NCBI GenBank assembly: GCA_020152595.1
Contig: JAIGNY010002845.1
Coordinates: 1,944,501 to 2,008,500 of the forward strand
Origin: Chiridota heheva
Lineage: Eukaryota; Echinodermata; Holothuroidea; Apodida; Chiridotidae
Length of the DNA: 64,000 nucleotides
Direction: 5' to 3'
Shown piece by piece: positions 21,441 to 31,948 of the stretch (positions are counted from its first letter, which is position 1; each line of letters begins with the position of its first letter). A program made the position numbers and the translations under genes. The notes beneath the pieces were generated by a model, which ran no database searches, was not told the origin of the DNA, and was given only the letters and a program-made list of their open reading frames with translations.

Positions 21441-22284
21441 AGGAGTACCAGACCAAAAATGAAAAAGGGCGCTCATGGTTGCCAATTTCACAAATATATC
21501 CTCCACAAGATTGATGAACTTCATACCTCTACAGAGGGATTTTATCACGTGACTGTTACTCAACTGGACTCCATTTTGCAGGGCAGCGGCATTGTTGCGT
21601 TTCACGCGTCTTTACACAACTCAGTCACATCACACATACAACAAACACACTACATGCTAACCAACCAGTACCAGTTCAGCAAATTTTACTGATTGAAATT
21701 TTTTGCTCACTTCCAATTTTTCTTTATATTTTCCTTAAGTAAGTTAAATTTTCACCAGGTATAAGAAGAGTAACATTAACGTCAACACCATTTGATTGTT
21801 CGTTATACTCAGACAAAGCCTTCATACCTGATATAAAGTGCTCACTGCAAATCCTAGTGTGTAAGGCCTACCGTAGGTTGAAAGCCGTTGTGTTGCACAG
21901 CAGAAACCCACTTTGATCAAATGGAAATCGAGAAAATGTCTTTTAATTTCCCGCACACATCTACTAGTGCAACCATGCACAGCACAGCAGGATTCCAGCA
22001 TATCTTAAAAAATAATCTTAGATAACAACATGCAAGTGTATGTAAGTCTAATTAAGTGTACAGCAGAAAACAGTGGTTTTGGCCAACAAAATGGCAATGT
22101 AAACAAAGTCATGTGACCTCGTGATGTCAGCTGGAACACCCTAATAGCCCACTTTGTCACAAGGGCAAAGGTCACTTGAATATTCATATTAACCAGAAGA
22201 TTGCTATACCATTGAGGTGCTAGATAAGCATTCAAATTTTTGGGCCCTAAAAATACATTCCTCACATTTCGGTCTAGTGCTCCT
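21441..22284 (+). mobile_element. TTAA-2 element, complete copy
   Basis: The ends are AGGAGTACCAGACCAAAAAT and, inverted, AGGAGCACTAGACCGAAATG, bordered by CTAA and TTGA, which are decayed TTAA. Relatives are a reversed copy at 340-1343 and a 237-bp derivative at 35907-36143. No transposase frame is present, so it depended on an outside enzyme. Confidence 0.85.
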
Positions 22285-22414
22285 TTGAACTATGCATATG
22301 TTGAATTAAATATTAGTGCTACATACAGCAAATTGCATCATATCTTCAAAACAGACATCCCTATCACAAGATGTAGTGAGGGAGGAAGGTAAGTACAATG
22401 CACTGTGGGATACA
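22285..22414. other. Unassigned spacer
   Basis: A short unassigned spacer between TTAA-2 and the next candidate MITE. Confidence 0.3.
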
Positions 22415-22717
22415 CAATGGTATAGCCAGTCTTTGGATTGGAGGGGTGGGATAGGGAGAGGGGGGGGGGGGGGATAGAACAAAATAATTGTTAATGGTGT
22501 AAAAAAAAAATCCAAAAATTAAAATAAATTTTACTGAAGAGCCAAAAAGAGGGGAAAAAGGTTCATTGCCTCAAAATCTGGACCTACATTGTATGAGCAA
22601 ATTTTTTGGACCTTTTAGCAAAATTGATGGCCTCTTTAGCAAAATCACTAGACCTTTTTCGGATCCAATGGGGTTTGAGAGGCAAATGACCTGGTCGACC
22701 CCCTGGCTACACCCATG
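22415..22717. mobile_element. Probable hAT-like MITE, decayed
   Basis: CAATGGTATAGCCAG and, inverted, CATGGGTGTAGCCAG resemble the CAGTGGCGTAGC-type ends seen elsewhere in the window. A G-run at about 22470-22482 lies inside. I cannot find a target duplication. Confidence 0.45.
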
Positions 22718-22987
22718 CAATAAACTGCAGAAGGGTTAAGGTGTGCAAATGCAATACACAACTATTGCAATGCAAAATTATGGTCCTTGTGTTTTTTGCC
22801 ACCCTTCTTTTCCCCCTCTAAATATGATAGCCTTAAAATGCAAATGATATTGTGTGTCTAACCAAATCAATGCAGAGAAGATTTAACCTATGGCTATTTA
22901 AAAATTTAAAGTCAACTTTCAATAATAAAGGTGTGACATTTACATCCCCTGCTAAATATGCCCCTGATCACTTCGGTTCGTATCGCC

Positions 22988-23041
22988 GATCGGGGGACTT
23001 AATAAGTCCCCTGATCGGGGGACTCAATAAGTCCCCTGATC
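22988..23041. repeat. Two overlapping palindromes (GATCGGGGGACT type)
   Basis: GATCGGGGGACT with AGTCCCCTGATC forms a stem at 22988-23016. A second copy differing by one base runs 23013-23041, sharing the central GATC. The result is a 25-bp direct repeat of a palindrome. A sequence-related but distinct hairpin lies at 23534-23567. Confidence 0.9.
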
Positions 23042-23271
23042 GGGATACTCAAGCATGCACACTGGGCTTACAGTGATATATGGAAGCCGCCATTTTTATT
23101 GTGAAGTTTCAGTCATAGACGCTTTTTAGTCGTTTCGTTGAAGGTTTGTAACAAAGTTTGCTTTGTTCATCTTCAATTTCGCGAAAGTAAAACAATTTCG
23201 TTATTATCACGCAGTTATTGCTAAATAACTTTCACAAATCCCCAAGTTATTTTTCATGATTTAAGAAAACC

Positions 23272-23730
23272 TTGTTAAAGCGTGACTGCCTAACGGTAAC
23301 ACATAACAAGATTCAACACTTTTCTTCAGATTTCTCGAAAACCGCACGGAGAATTTTAAAAGCGCACGGCGAAAAAATAATTCATATGCCATTATTTCAA
23401 ATCGTGAAGAAAAATTTGAACCCTTCACAGTGGTTGAGTTCCTGCGCTCGAAATGTGTCTGATTCTTATGTTATTCCTATAGAAACTTTGAAGTTGGATA
23501 GATGCATTGTGGGATACTTCTGTAAAGGATCCTCCGATCGGGAGAACAAAACTGTTCTCCCGGTCGGGGGTAAAATCTGGACTGCTGATGTGATGTCATT
23601 TTTTCTTAGTACAAAGAAAAGACTTCTGATAGAAGCAAACAAAGACAAACTTCTGAAAAGTCTTAAATTAATCTTCATAAAACAACCTGATATTTTAGAT
23701 GCAACGCTCTTAATGCATTTTAATTTATAG
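23272..23730 (+). CDS. Unassigned 152-codon open stretch
   Basis: The frame is open from a TTG-led position at 23272 to the stop at 23728-23730. The first ATG is only at about residue 39 (MPLFQIVKK). I recognise no domain, signal peptide or membrane segment. Upstream (23090-23240) is locally less AT-rich, with GCCGCCATTTT at about 23087, close to a YY1-type motif. The frame includes the hairpin at 23534-23567, which argues for repeat-derived sequence. It could be an exon, a decayed transposon frame or chance. Confidence 0.15.
   Translation: MLKRDCLTVTHNKIQHFSSDFSKTARRILKAHGEKIIHMPLFQIVKKNLNPSQWLSSCARNVSDSYVIPIETLKLDRCIVGYFCKGSSDRENKTVLPVGGKIWTADVMSFFLSTKKRLLIEANKDKLLKSLKLIFIKQPDILDATLLMHFNL
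23534..23567. repeat. 15-bp stem hairpin
   Basis: CCGATCGGGAGAACA pairs with TGTTCTCCCGGTCGG (14 of 15) around a four-base AAAC loop. It shares CCGATCGGG with the palindromes at 22988-23041. Confidence 0.85.
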
Positions 23731-24320
23731 TACAGTCTGTTTTTGTAACCCCTAGTTTGTGACCACCATACCTTTTTGTGACCCCTGTAGTTTCTGGCTA
23801 CCAATCCATCCCTGTTTAAAAAGCATAACAAAATTCAATTCATATAAGCACATGGGCAGGAGGCATAGATGTGATTTCACTTCCTTAAACAAAATCGAGC
23901 TCCTATGCCTACGCATATAAGATTAGTTTGTATGCAATAAAAATTATTAATTGATTCAAATTCAACTTTGATCACGTTTAACCGGATCATAGCTGTTTTT
24001 GATTTCAAGAAAACATTCATAGGCGGGATTGGGAGGGGGGTGCAATGTGGGCAATTCCCCCTCCAACTTATAACTTTTTTTCACATTTAAATTTTTTGTA
24101 TGGTATTTCTTGTATTTTAGAGTGGTTTTATGATTTTTCCATCCCCCCCCCCTGACCCCTCCCCTTTCCAAAACACTTTCGGTGGATAAATCCCCCTTAC
24201 ATTATTCTATATCAGTTCAAACTGCAACCATTGTTCAAGTGTAAATCTTTCAACACAACACTGAACCCCCCCCTGGCATCATCATTGTAAGGACTGTAAC
24301 ACTATGGTATAATGTATAAA
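23731..24320. other. Unassigned, with C-runs
   Basis: Only homopolymeric C tracts (about 24144, 24267) stand out. Confidence 0.35.
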
Positions 24321-25035
24321 ATATGGCCTTGTTTATATGGCATTTAATGGATTAGTTCCGTGGTCAAGCTTGTCCATCTTATATTAAAGAGACTTCAAAA
24401 GAAACAAAATGGTGAAGAAAGCATTGTAAAATTTTATTCCGTTTAGGAAATATTCCAGTTTAAAGTTTAATATCATTTCTTAGGAAATAACTGAAAACAG
24501 ACTAGTTGTGATGTCACAGCCTCAGATTCCTAAAGTTCTTATGTATTTTAAAGGAAGTTTATTTACTTTTTTCACTATTTAAGTCATTTTTCTTCAAACT
24601 TTCTTCAGGTGGTATATTATAAATACCCTTACTAGATTCAGTTTTACTAATTTTTTGACATATCCCATGGTTTATAAGCCACAAAATTGCAGGACAAAAT
24701 ATGATAGAATACATAAAGACTTTGAAGAATCTGAGGCTATGACATCACAACTAGTCTGATTTCAGTTGTTTCTTTACAAATAATACCAAACATTAAACTT
24801 AAATATCTCCTTAATGGAATAATATTTTTGAATGGTTTCTTCACTATTTTGTTTCTTTTGAAGTCCTCTTTCATATAAGACAGACTTGCATGACCTCTGA
24901 ACCTAATCCTTTAAGAAACTATTTAGCATGTTATCCCTGTTAATTGTCTACTGAGGTTCTTAAGGGTAACAAGAGTTGACAAAATTTTGGTTTTTCCCAT
25001 GAAATAGTATCTCAGCGAAATCTGTACATTTATAG
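24321..25035 (+). repeat. Dispersed repeat, copy filled by a TTAA-1 element
   Basis: This is the same repeat as 20958-21105, split by the insertion at 24348-24910. Left flank GGCCTTGTTTATATGGCA and right flank GAAACTATTTAGCATG rejoin exactly as in the empty copy. Confidence 0.9.
24348..24910. mobile_element. TTAA-1 element, complete type A/A copy
   Basis: A 563-bp foldback between TTAA at 24344-24347 and 24911-24914. It starts TGGATTAGTTCCG and ends AACCTAATCCT. Both inner arms contain the type-A block (AGACTAGTTGTGATGTCACA and inverse). The unfilled paralogous site at 20980-20983 has a single TTAA, so four bases were duplicated on insertion. No coding sequence is supported. Confidence 0.95.
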
Positions 25036-25425
25036 TATATCACATACTACATTTATAGTGTATCACATATTACATTTATAGTGTATCACATATAACATTT
25101 ATAGTGTATCACATATTACATTTATAGTGTATTACATATTACATTTATAGTGTATCACATATAACATTTAGTGTATTACATTTATAGTGTATCATGTATT
25201 ACATTTATAGTGTATATATTACATTTTAGTGTATTATATACATTTATATATACATTTATAGTGTATCATTTATAGTGTATCACATATTTCATTTATAGTG
25301 TATCACATATTACATTTATAATATATCACATATTACATTTATAGTGTATCACATTTACATTTATAGTGTATCACATATTACATTTATAGTGTATCACATA
25401 TTACATTTATAGTGTATCATATATT
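25036..25425 (+). repeat. 23-bp minisatellite, unit CATTTATAGTGTATCACATATTA
   Basis: About 16-17 units; the middle (25160-25270) is disordered by deletions and partial units. It begins immediately after the dispersed repeat that ends at about 25035, in a position where the empty copy at 21.1 kb has no array. Confidence 0.9.
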
Positions 25426-25560
25426 TCAAGTATTATCCATTTCAAATAGATATTTATAGCTGCTTTAGTGTAAAATTTAAAATTACTACACATCAGCTTG
25501 GTAATTGCTCATGTAAAACTTCTTCAGCTTCAGTTAAACACCTTTAATCAAAGAATAACC
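25426..25560. other. Unassigned spacer
   Basis: No feature was seen between the array and the hAT-like MITE. Confidence 0.3.
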
Positions 25561-25568
25561 CCTCAAAT

Positions 25569-26022
25569 TAGTAGCATAGCTAAAGGGGCAGGGGAGCAGC
25601 GGGCTGGGGCAATTGCCTGCAGATTGGCAGATTCTAATTTGCACAATAGAAATTTAGTATGTTGGATATTTTGGTAATCCTGAAGAAAACAATTGGCCTT
25701 AGAGTTCAATTGTAACAGTCATCTTTGGAGAAATGATCACAAATTTTCTGAACGCCAAAATTTTACTAATTTGACCTAGTTTATGTTAGCTAATTTCCTA
25801 CAAGTTTTTCTAAAAAATTCTGACATGTTCCTCAAAATTTCTAATTTTTTTTTTTTAAATATCTGACTTTTCCCTTAAAATTTCCATTAACAGTATGTGT
25901 GTGCATGGGGGGAGGGGGAGATGTGTGTGTGGGGGTTGGAAAGGAAGCTTGCATTTGGAAATTGTTATGGTTTGCCACCCCCTCCACCTACAAAAAAAAA
26001 AAAATCAAGCTATGCTGCACTG
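25569..26022. mobile_element. hAT-like MITE with 8-bp target duplication
   Basis: The left end TAGTAGCATAGCT and the inverted right end CAGTGCAGCATAGCT agree apart from a 2-bp indel. The flanks CCTCAAAT (25561-25568) and CCTAAAAT (26023-26030) match at 7 of 8. The interior has G-runs and a (A)n tract and no coding sequence. Confidence 0.75.
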
Positions 26023-26030
26023 CCTAAAAT

Positions 26031-26916
26031 AAAATCTCTCATTTCAAAATCTAAATCATAAAGACTAAAATACATAAACACGGACATGACAATTTATATG
26101 GAGAGAAAACTTCTTTGCAACAACATAACACCCGTAAGTCAATCTTGGTCAAAAGACAATCCCACAAAACAAAAAGAAACAAACTGAGAAAGCTTGGCAA
26201 CCTTCAAGACTGGCACTTGACCAAACCTGAACGTGTGGTTGGATAGTTTTTTTTTTCTCCCTTATATCTCTTAATGAGGGTACGACCAAAGTAACAACAC
26301 TACTTAATTATCTCGGCATGACATTTTTATAATATTAGGTTCCAAAGGGGCTGTGATTTTTGGCCAAAATTAACCGTGTTTTATGGTCATTTGTGTAGAG
26401 ATTAGCTGTTTCTGGTATGCATTTATCTAGTGCCTTCTGAGTTGGTCATAGATACAAATTTAATGCCTGGCAACTAGGCTACTGCCAGTTGTCTCGCCAG
26501 TGCATGAATTGTAATTCCCACGCAGAAGGTAAAGTCTATATTGAAGGATGGCATAGACCATCAAAAGTATACGTCATCACCAGGTTTGAAGTGTGGACTG
26601 TAGGTGGCATCCTTCATGAAGTGTTTCATATTTTTCTCCTTTTGTATCAGTCTGTGCCCTTCACGTTTCCACCACAAAACCAATAAATTTTGCAACAACT
26701 CATTTAATCTGAATAGGTGTCTTCATATCAATGCAATTTATAACCATAAAAGGTCATTATGAGGCTATTTTAACACTCTATGAGTTAATTTCAGATCAAT
26801 AGTTCTCGCAAGTAATTATATTTAAGTAAAACCAAGAATTAATTGAGTAATAATTGTCACCTGCGGGTAACAAGAGTTAAGACAAAACACTTCAGGAAAT
26901 CATCATGATGAGGACT
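26031..26916. other. Unassigned sequence
   Basis: No tandem or shared repeat was seen. The frame at 26489-26686 has no recognisable domain. Confidence 0.35.
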
Positions 26917-27225
26917 GGCTATAAATTTTCAGTTCAATGCATCCAAACTCACCAGAGTGTTTATAACTCACTGATGAAAACATTCTTTTAAAAGTTTAAA
27001 TGAATCCTCAGCACCACATTACATGCACGACTTGGCCCTGCAGTAACCAAATCCACAATACCTGGCTCTTCACAATAAGTTCCATTGTGTACATATAGAT
27101 GATTGGGAGTGTAATTACTGATGCGTAAAATCAATGAACCATCTGTAGTGGGTTTCTTAATTGCTTCTAGCAGAATCTATAAGTCATACTCGCCAAGATG
27201 GAGGTACTTGCGGGTGAAAAGACTG
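26917..27225 (+). repeat. Dispersed ~310-bp repeat, copy 2
   Basis: A direct-orientation partner of 14188-14500. The similarity stops at both edges, which supports a unit near 310 bp. No terminal repeats were identified. Confidence 0.75.
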
Positions 27226-27660
27226 AAATTTTTTAGCGAGGTTTGGGCGTAATGATTTAAACAGCTGTGTCATTGAGCGGTCGTGAGCAAGATGTTTCTA
27301 TGGCCCAGGGAGGCTCATGGTCATTATGGCACCATGTAGGCACCAATGAATGGATATTTTGGGAAAAAATTGTGATTCCTGGGTGACAGTTGAGGGACAT
27401 GTTGCCCCCACCCTTTATGTGGAAGTTAAAATATAATGTACATATTTTTCACAATGGTTCGTGTAACATTGCATTTTGAAAACTTTGTGCCTTGAAACGT
27501 TTAGATTTAGCATGTGCATCTTGATTAGAATTTTAAGCTTAACATTCCCCCTCTCTTTCTTGTATAATTAGACCAGTGCTTATCCTGGCAAGAGGAGAAG
27601 AGGCAGACCACGTTAAAAATGACGCAGGTCTGTTGAAAAGGAGCTGGCGTTATCTACCTA
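27226..27660. other. Unassigned sequence
   Basis: No identifiable feature. Confidence 0.35.
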
Positions 27661-27661
27661 C

Positions 27662-27790
27662 TGTGGTGTAGCGGTCATTATACCTGTCTACAGACCACGA
27701 GGCCCTGGGTTCAAGCCTGGGTTGGGTGGACACGCCAGTGTACCACAACTGGTTATCAAAGGCCGTGGGCATTGACTTGGTTGTCGATGT
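27662..27790 (+). mobile_element. tRNA-derived SINE (ACAACTGG core), copy 1
   Basis: The A box is TGGTGTAGCGG (27664-27674) and the B box GGTTCAAGCC (27708-27717). Downstream, ACAACTGGTTATCAAAGG (27745-27762) is identical to a stretch of the SINE at 54.3 kb, although the tRNA-like heads differ. The 3' limit is unclear and may extend further. Confidence 0.7.
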
Positions 27791-28114
27791 TATGTCTGTC
27801 CGTACGTCGTACCTGTGTTCTCGTCCAGGTCGTATTAAGCGTTTCGTGATAGCATTTGTACTATCATAACCGAATACGCAGGCAACGACCCCGTCATTGT
27901 AACTGTGTGTTCAATCGTCGTCGTCGACGGCCTTGGTTGGGGTGCCGCTGGAAGAAAGGCTTCATATTCTGTGCTAAGGAGGACCCTCATTGATGCCTTA
28001 TATGTCACCTACTGTAGGCACGATGAGTGCTGAGTAAGCGATTGGATTATCCAGGTTTCTGTGGTGCAAGCAGAGAATCAATGACTCAGGCCTGGACACG
28101 ACACCAACTCATTG

Positions 28115-28266
28115 ATCCTCATTAGTGGTGGTACTCATTTTACAGCAGAGTGGACTGAAGAAAGTAGAGTCAATTGGCTTGCTCAGGGAAACAACGTCAT
28201 AACCCCGGGGGTAGTCAAACCAGCTACAAGTAGACTGTCTTTTGGAATACAAGTTTGACTCTCTGA
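28115..28266 (-). mobile_element. tRNA-derived SINE (TTGAGCAAG core), fragment
   Basis: The reverse complement carries CCCTGAGCAAGCCAATTGA, TTCAGTCCACTCTGCTGT and AAAATGAGTACCACCA, matching the core of the SINEs at 30956, 48605 and 63134. GGTTTGACTACCC upstream is a decayed B box. The fragment abuts the 17-bp satellite. Confidence 0.7.
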
Positions 28267-28267
28267 C

Positions 28268-28945
28268 CAGTGTGCTTTTGAATTCACTGTGCTTTTGAAT
28301 TCACTGTGCTTTTGAATTCACTGTGCTTTTGAATTCACTGTGCTTTTGAATTCACTGTGCTTTTGAATTCACTGTGCTTTTGAATTCACTGTGCTTTTGA
28401 ATTCACTGTGCTTTGAATTCACTGTGCTTTTGAATTCACTGTGCTTTTGAATTCACTGTGCTTTTGAATTCACTGTGCTTTTGAATTCACTGTGCTTTTG
28501 AATTCACTGTGCTTTTGAATTCACTGTGCTTTTGAATTCACTGTGCTTTTGAATTCACTGTGCTTTCCAATTCACTGTGCTTTCCAATTCACTGTGCTTT
28601 CCAATTCACTGTGCTTTCTAATTCACTGTGCTTTCCAATTCATTGTGCTTTTGAATTCACTGTGCTTTTGAATCCACTGTGCTTTTGAATTCACTGTGCT
28701 TTTGAATTCACTGTGCTTTTGAATTCACTGTGCTTTTGAATTCACTGTGCTTTTGAATTCACTGTGCTTTTGAATTCACTGTGCTTTTGAATTCACTGTG
28801 CTTTTGAATTCACTGTGCTTTTGAATTCACTGTGCTTTTGAATTCACTGTGCTTTTGAATTTACTGTGCTTTTGAATTCACTGTGCTTTTGAATTCACTG
28901 TGCTTTTGAATCCACTGTGCTTTTGAATTCACTGTGCATTGAATC
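28268..28945 (+). repeat. 17-bp satellite, unit ATTCACTGTGCTTTTGA
   Basis: About 39 units. Most are identical; a variant block with CTTTCCAATTC lies at about 28563-28650, flanked by the common form. Each common unit contains GAATTC. The homogeneity suggests recent expansion. Confidence 0.97.
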
Positions 28946-29855
28946 TCTGACCACTCATAAGTCATGTGCTTCTCCACTCCTAATGGTACATTCCATAAGG
29001 AATATAGCATGATAAAAACACTTTTCTTTCTCTTTCACTTCAATGAATAGGTGGATTTCAATTTCAACCTGTTGGCTCTTTCGCAATAATTTCAACAATA
29101 TTATTTAAGACAACACAAATTGTTGTTGAGGGTCACTCATGCGTCTATCAAGCTGCTGTCTTACTTTACATTACAAATGATACAAAACATTAGAAAAATG
29201 AAATCGAGTTAGGTGCAACTTCCTTTAAGTCCGATGCGGTGTCCACTTGCGGTTTTCGATTCATATCATATCAAAACAAGCTATTATTTCAGTGAGCTTC
29301 TGCATACTTGAGATATCTTTCATTCTGCGACGTGTGAACTCCACTGCATTCAAACTAGGATGACACCCACATATCATTGTGCAATTACCATTTAAACGAC
29401 TAAACGTTAATTTTGTTTTGAGCAAAACAGTAGTAGGATTTATTCCAGTCACTTCTGTTGCACGTCATGGAAGTGAAAAACATTTTGTTACAAGTGAGGG
29501 TTGAATTTAGAAGTCGATGAACATGTGTGATGTCACGCGCTCGCATTCTTAAAAATTCTTAATGAGGGATCTTCTCTCAAGAAAATTGCTTGAACTTCAC
29601 CAATAAATCTGATCATACTGAGTAACGTCACTTTTGCTCCAGTAATTAATTGGCTTGTCGGTGCATGGTCGGTGATTAAGTAAACATTTCAACCAATCAC
29701 AAGTGTTAGATTATAGTGTATTTCGGATCTCCACGTTCAGCTCAATAATCAGGGACAAAAGTCTCGGCACTTTTTCCCCTTCCACCCTTATTCCAATGTT
29801 AGTATGCAATTTGCAATAAAAAGGTTTTGGTAATATATCTGCAACATTTACATTG
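28946..29855. other. Unassigned, apparently unique sequence
   Basis: A minus-strand frame at 29261-29452 (begins MTGINPTTVLLKTKL) is the least repeat-like short frame in the window, but I recognise no domain. It lies just downstream of the LINE tail. Confidence 0.35.
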
Positions 29856-30183
29856 AATATCTGCATGTTATTATTACAAACATTAATCTTACAAAAGCTC
29901 TAAGCGCATTACAAATTATAAAATGTAAAATTTCCCCCCCCCCCCCCCAAAAAAAAATATACAAAATATAAAAATGCAAGCAAAAGCATACTGACCAAAA
30001 ATGAACCTGTAAATTGTAAAAAAGCAAGTGAATATAAGAACCACAGAAAGCATAGAAAGTTAAAACTTAGAACAAAGACTGTTTAAAATACTTGAAAAAG
30101 AATAAATGAATGACATGGAAAAGTAAAACACATGTTCTCCTAAAAATAGGGATACAAAAAATAAGCATAACTGTAGACAAAGA

Positions 30184-30772
30184 TTATGAATTATTAGAAA
30201 GTTGAAAAAGATGGCTTTTAAGAGAATGTTTAAAACCAGAAAAATTATTGATATTGCGGATGTTGGGAAGCAAGATATTCGAAAGGTGTGGAGCAGATAA
30301 TTTGAAACATCTATCGCCAAACTTATTCAAAGAACAAGAGGACACAAGTAGGTTGGCAGAACTCGAGTAAAGCATACCATTAGGAATATATGGAGTAATA
30401 AGAGGACACAAGCAGGTTGGCAGAACTTGAGGGAAGCATACGATTAGGAATATATGGAGTAATAAGATTAGACAAATAAAAAGGGGCTCTGAGATGCAGA
30501 CAATTGAAACCATGAACTACAATTTGAAAGACAATGCGTCGATTCACTGGCAACCAATGCACAAAATAAAGATGTAACATGGGAACGATGGGAAGACTGA
30601 AAATAAGTCTTGCTGCATTATTTTGCACAACCTGGAGCCCATTTAGCAACTTGCAATTAATTCTAAATAAAATACTATTGACATAATCAATACGAGATAT
30701 AATAAAAACATGAACAATTAATTTAGTTGCTTCAGGAGTTAAAAAATGATGTATGAGTGAAATAAATAACAT
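30184..30772 (-). pseudogene. LINE post-RT C-terminal region with 64-bp duplication
   Basis: The upstream frame reads ISRIDYVNSILFRIN, VQNNAARLIFSLP and HWLPVNRRIVFQIV, the typical conserved series after the RT palm in L2/CR1-type elements. LITPYIPN...SSSANLLVSS occurs twice because 64 bp are tandemly duplicated (starting at 30337 and 30401). 64 is not divisible by 3, so the frame shifts. The second frame finishes with FGDRCFKLSAP and FKHSLKSHLFQLS. It is non-functional. Confidence 0.88.
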
Positions 30773-30955
30773 GGCTTAACCTTCTCATTAACAAATGTTT
30801 CCATAGAAACAAAAGAACAAAATAAGCACCTAAATTCTTAACATGATTTGTGTTTGAAATAGTAGATTTATCAATTTGAAGACTAAATGTGTCAAAGTTG
30901 GCAGATTGTGAGGTGAATCAAAGAACATACTCAGTTTTATTCGCATTCAAAGAGG

Positions 30956-31245
30956 TGCAGTGCCTCAGTGGTTAAGGAGTCACGCTCGTATTCGATAGGT
31001 ACCGGGTTCGATTCCTGTCGTGAGTGCTATATTGTGTCCTTGAGCAAGACACTTTACTCTATTTGCTTCAGTCCACTCAGCTGTGAAAATGAGTACCAGC
31101 ACTGCTGGGGAGTTAATCTGCGATGGACTGGCGTCCCATCCAGGGGGAGTCATGTACTCTCATCTGCTTGCACCATTCAAACTAGGGATAAGCACTGGCT
31201 CTATGAGCCTAATGGCTTGATGGAATTGGCTTTTATTTGGATTCA
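30956..31245 (+). mobile_element. tRNA-derived SINE (TTGAGCAAG core) inside the LINE
   Basis: The A-box region is TCAGTGGTTAAGGAG and the B box GGGTTCGATTCC. The core CTTGAGCAAGACACTTTA (31039-31056) is followed by CAGTCCACTCAGCTGTGAAA and GGACTGGCGTCCCATCCAGG, the latter like the widespread L2-type 3' tail. It ends near CTAATGGCTTGATGGA. It lies within the minus-strand LINE between its RT and post-RT regions, so it inserted later. Confidence 0.9.
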
Positions 31246-31513
31246 GTTTCAAACAGTTCTGAGATAGCCAGAAACAAATGTCATGAATGCAGTTTTCAAG
31301 CAACACAGCAGAATGATTATTAGGGTCGAAAGCAATATACAGATGGCTGTCATCGGCGTAGAAATGGTACTGGACCTCATATTTCTTCGCAATGTCGGTG
31401 TCACACACATCGCAAACATTATTGGACCTACGACAGACCCTTGTGGTACACCAAAAGTAACCTCCTGTGGGGCAGATCAAATATCCTTCATCAAAATCCT
31501 TGGATACGTCCAT
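31160..31513 (-). pseudogene. LINE reverse transcriptase, catalytic YADD segment
   Basis: One frame has YHFYADDSHLYIAFD, the catalytic box with both aspartates, followed by CFWLSQNCLKLNPNKS, the downstream RT motif. The upstream motif FGVPQGSVVGPIMF is present in a different frame at about 31470-31425, so a frameshift separates the two boxes. The SINE cuts off the end. Confidence 0.9.
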
Positions 31514-31651
31514 CTATGTAACAATTAATTCAACTGAGGGCATCTCCAGTAATGCAAAAATGTCGCTGCAGTCAGAATAAATCATATTTCATTTATGTAT
31601 TGAAAGCTGCACTCATGTCAAGAAGAGCAAGTGGTACCATTGTCTCATTAT

Positions 31652-31948
31652 TCAACGCTGACAAAATGTCGCCATGAACACGCAACAGAGCAGTTCCGGT
31701 GGAATGAAAGATCCGGTAAGCACTGTAATAAGTATCCAATACTTAAGTGAAAGAAGAGAAGTTATCCTTGTGGCAACAACATGTTCTAGTAGTGTTGAAA
31801 CAAAACTGAGGTTCAAAATTAAAAAGTTCTTGAGGATATTTGGGTCAAATGATGCCTTCTTAAGCAGCGAGGCTACAAATGCCTCTTGTTTGGGAACCTC
31901 ACAATTTGACAAGGACAAGTTAGTGGTATCAGTAAGGATGGGAAGCAT
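31652..31948 (-). pseudogene. LINE reverse transcriptase, N-terminal segment, 3' of the array
   Basis: The frame includes DTTNLSLSNCEVPK, FVASLLKKASFDPN and LKNFLILNLSFVSTLLEHVV, close to the usual ...VP..fK.A.V.PLLKKP.LDPN.L.NYRPISNLSFLSK.LEKVV blocks of L2/CR1-type RT. The internal 97-bp array lies immediately 5' of this in coding order. Confidence 0.85.

Noticed and set aside
14188-27225. The 310-bp direct pair at 14.2 and 26.9 kb as paralogous exons
   Set aside because: Indels are scattered without respect for frame, and no shared long open frame or splice signals were seen.
27662-27735. A functional tRNA gene
   Set aside because: A and B boxes are present but acceptor and anticodon stems do not pair cleanly, and the downstream core is shared with another SINE.
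28268-28945. A CRISPR-like array
   Set aside because: The units are contiguous 17-bp tandem copies with no spacers, in a eukaryotic repeat context without cas genes.
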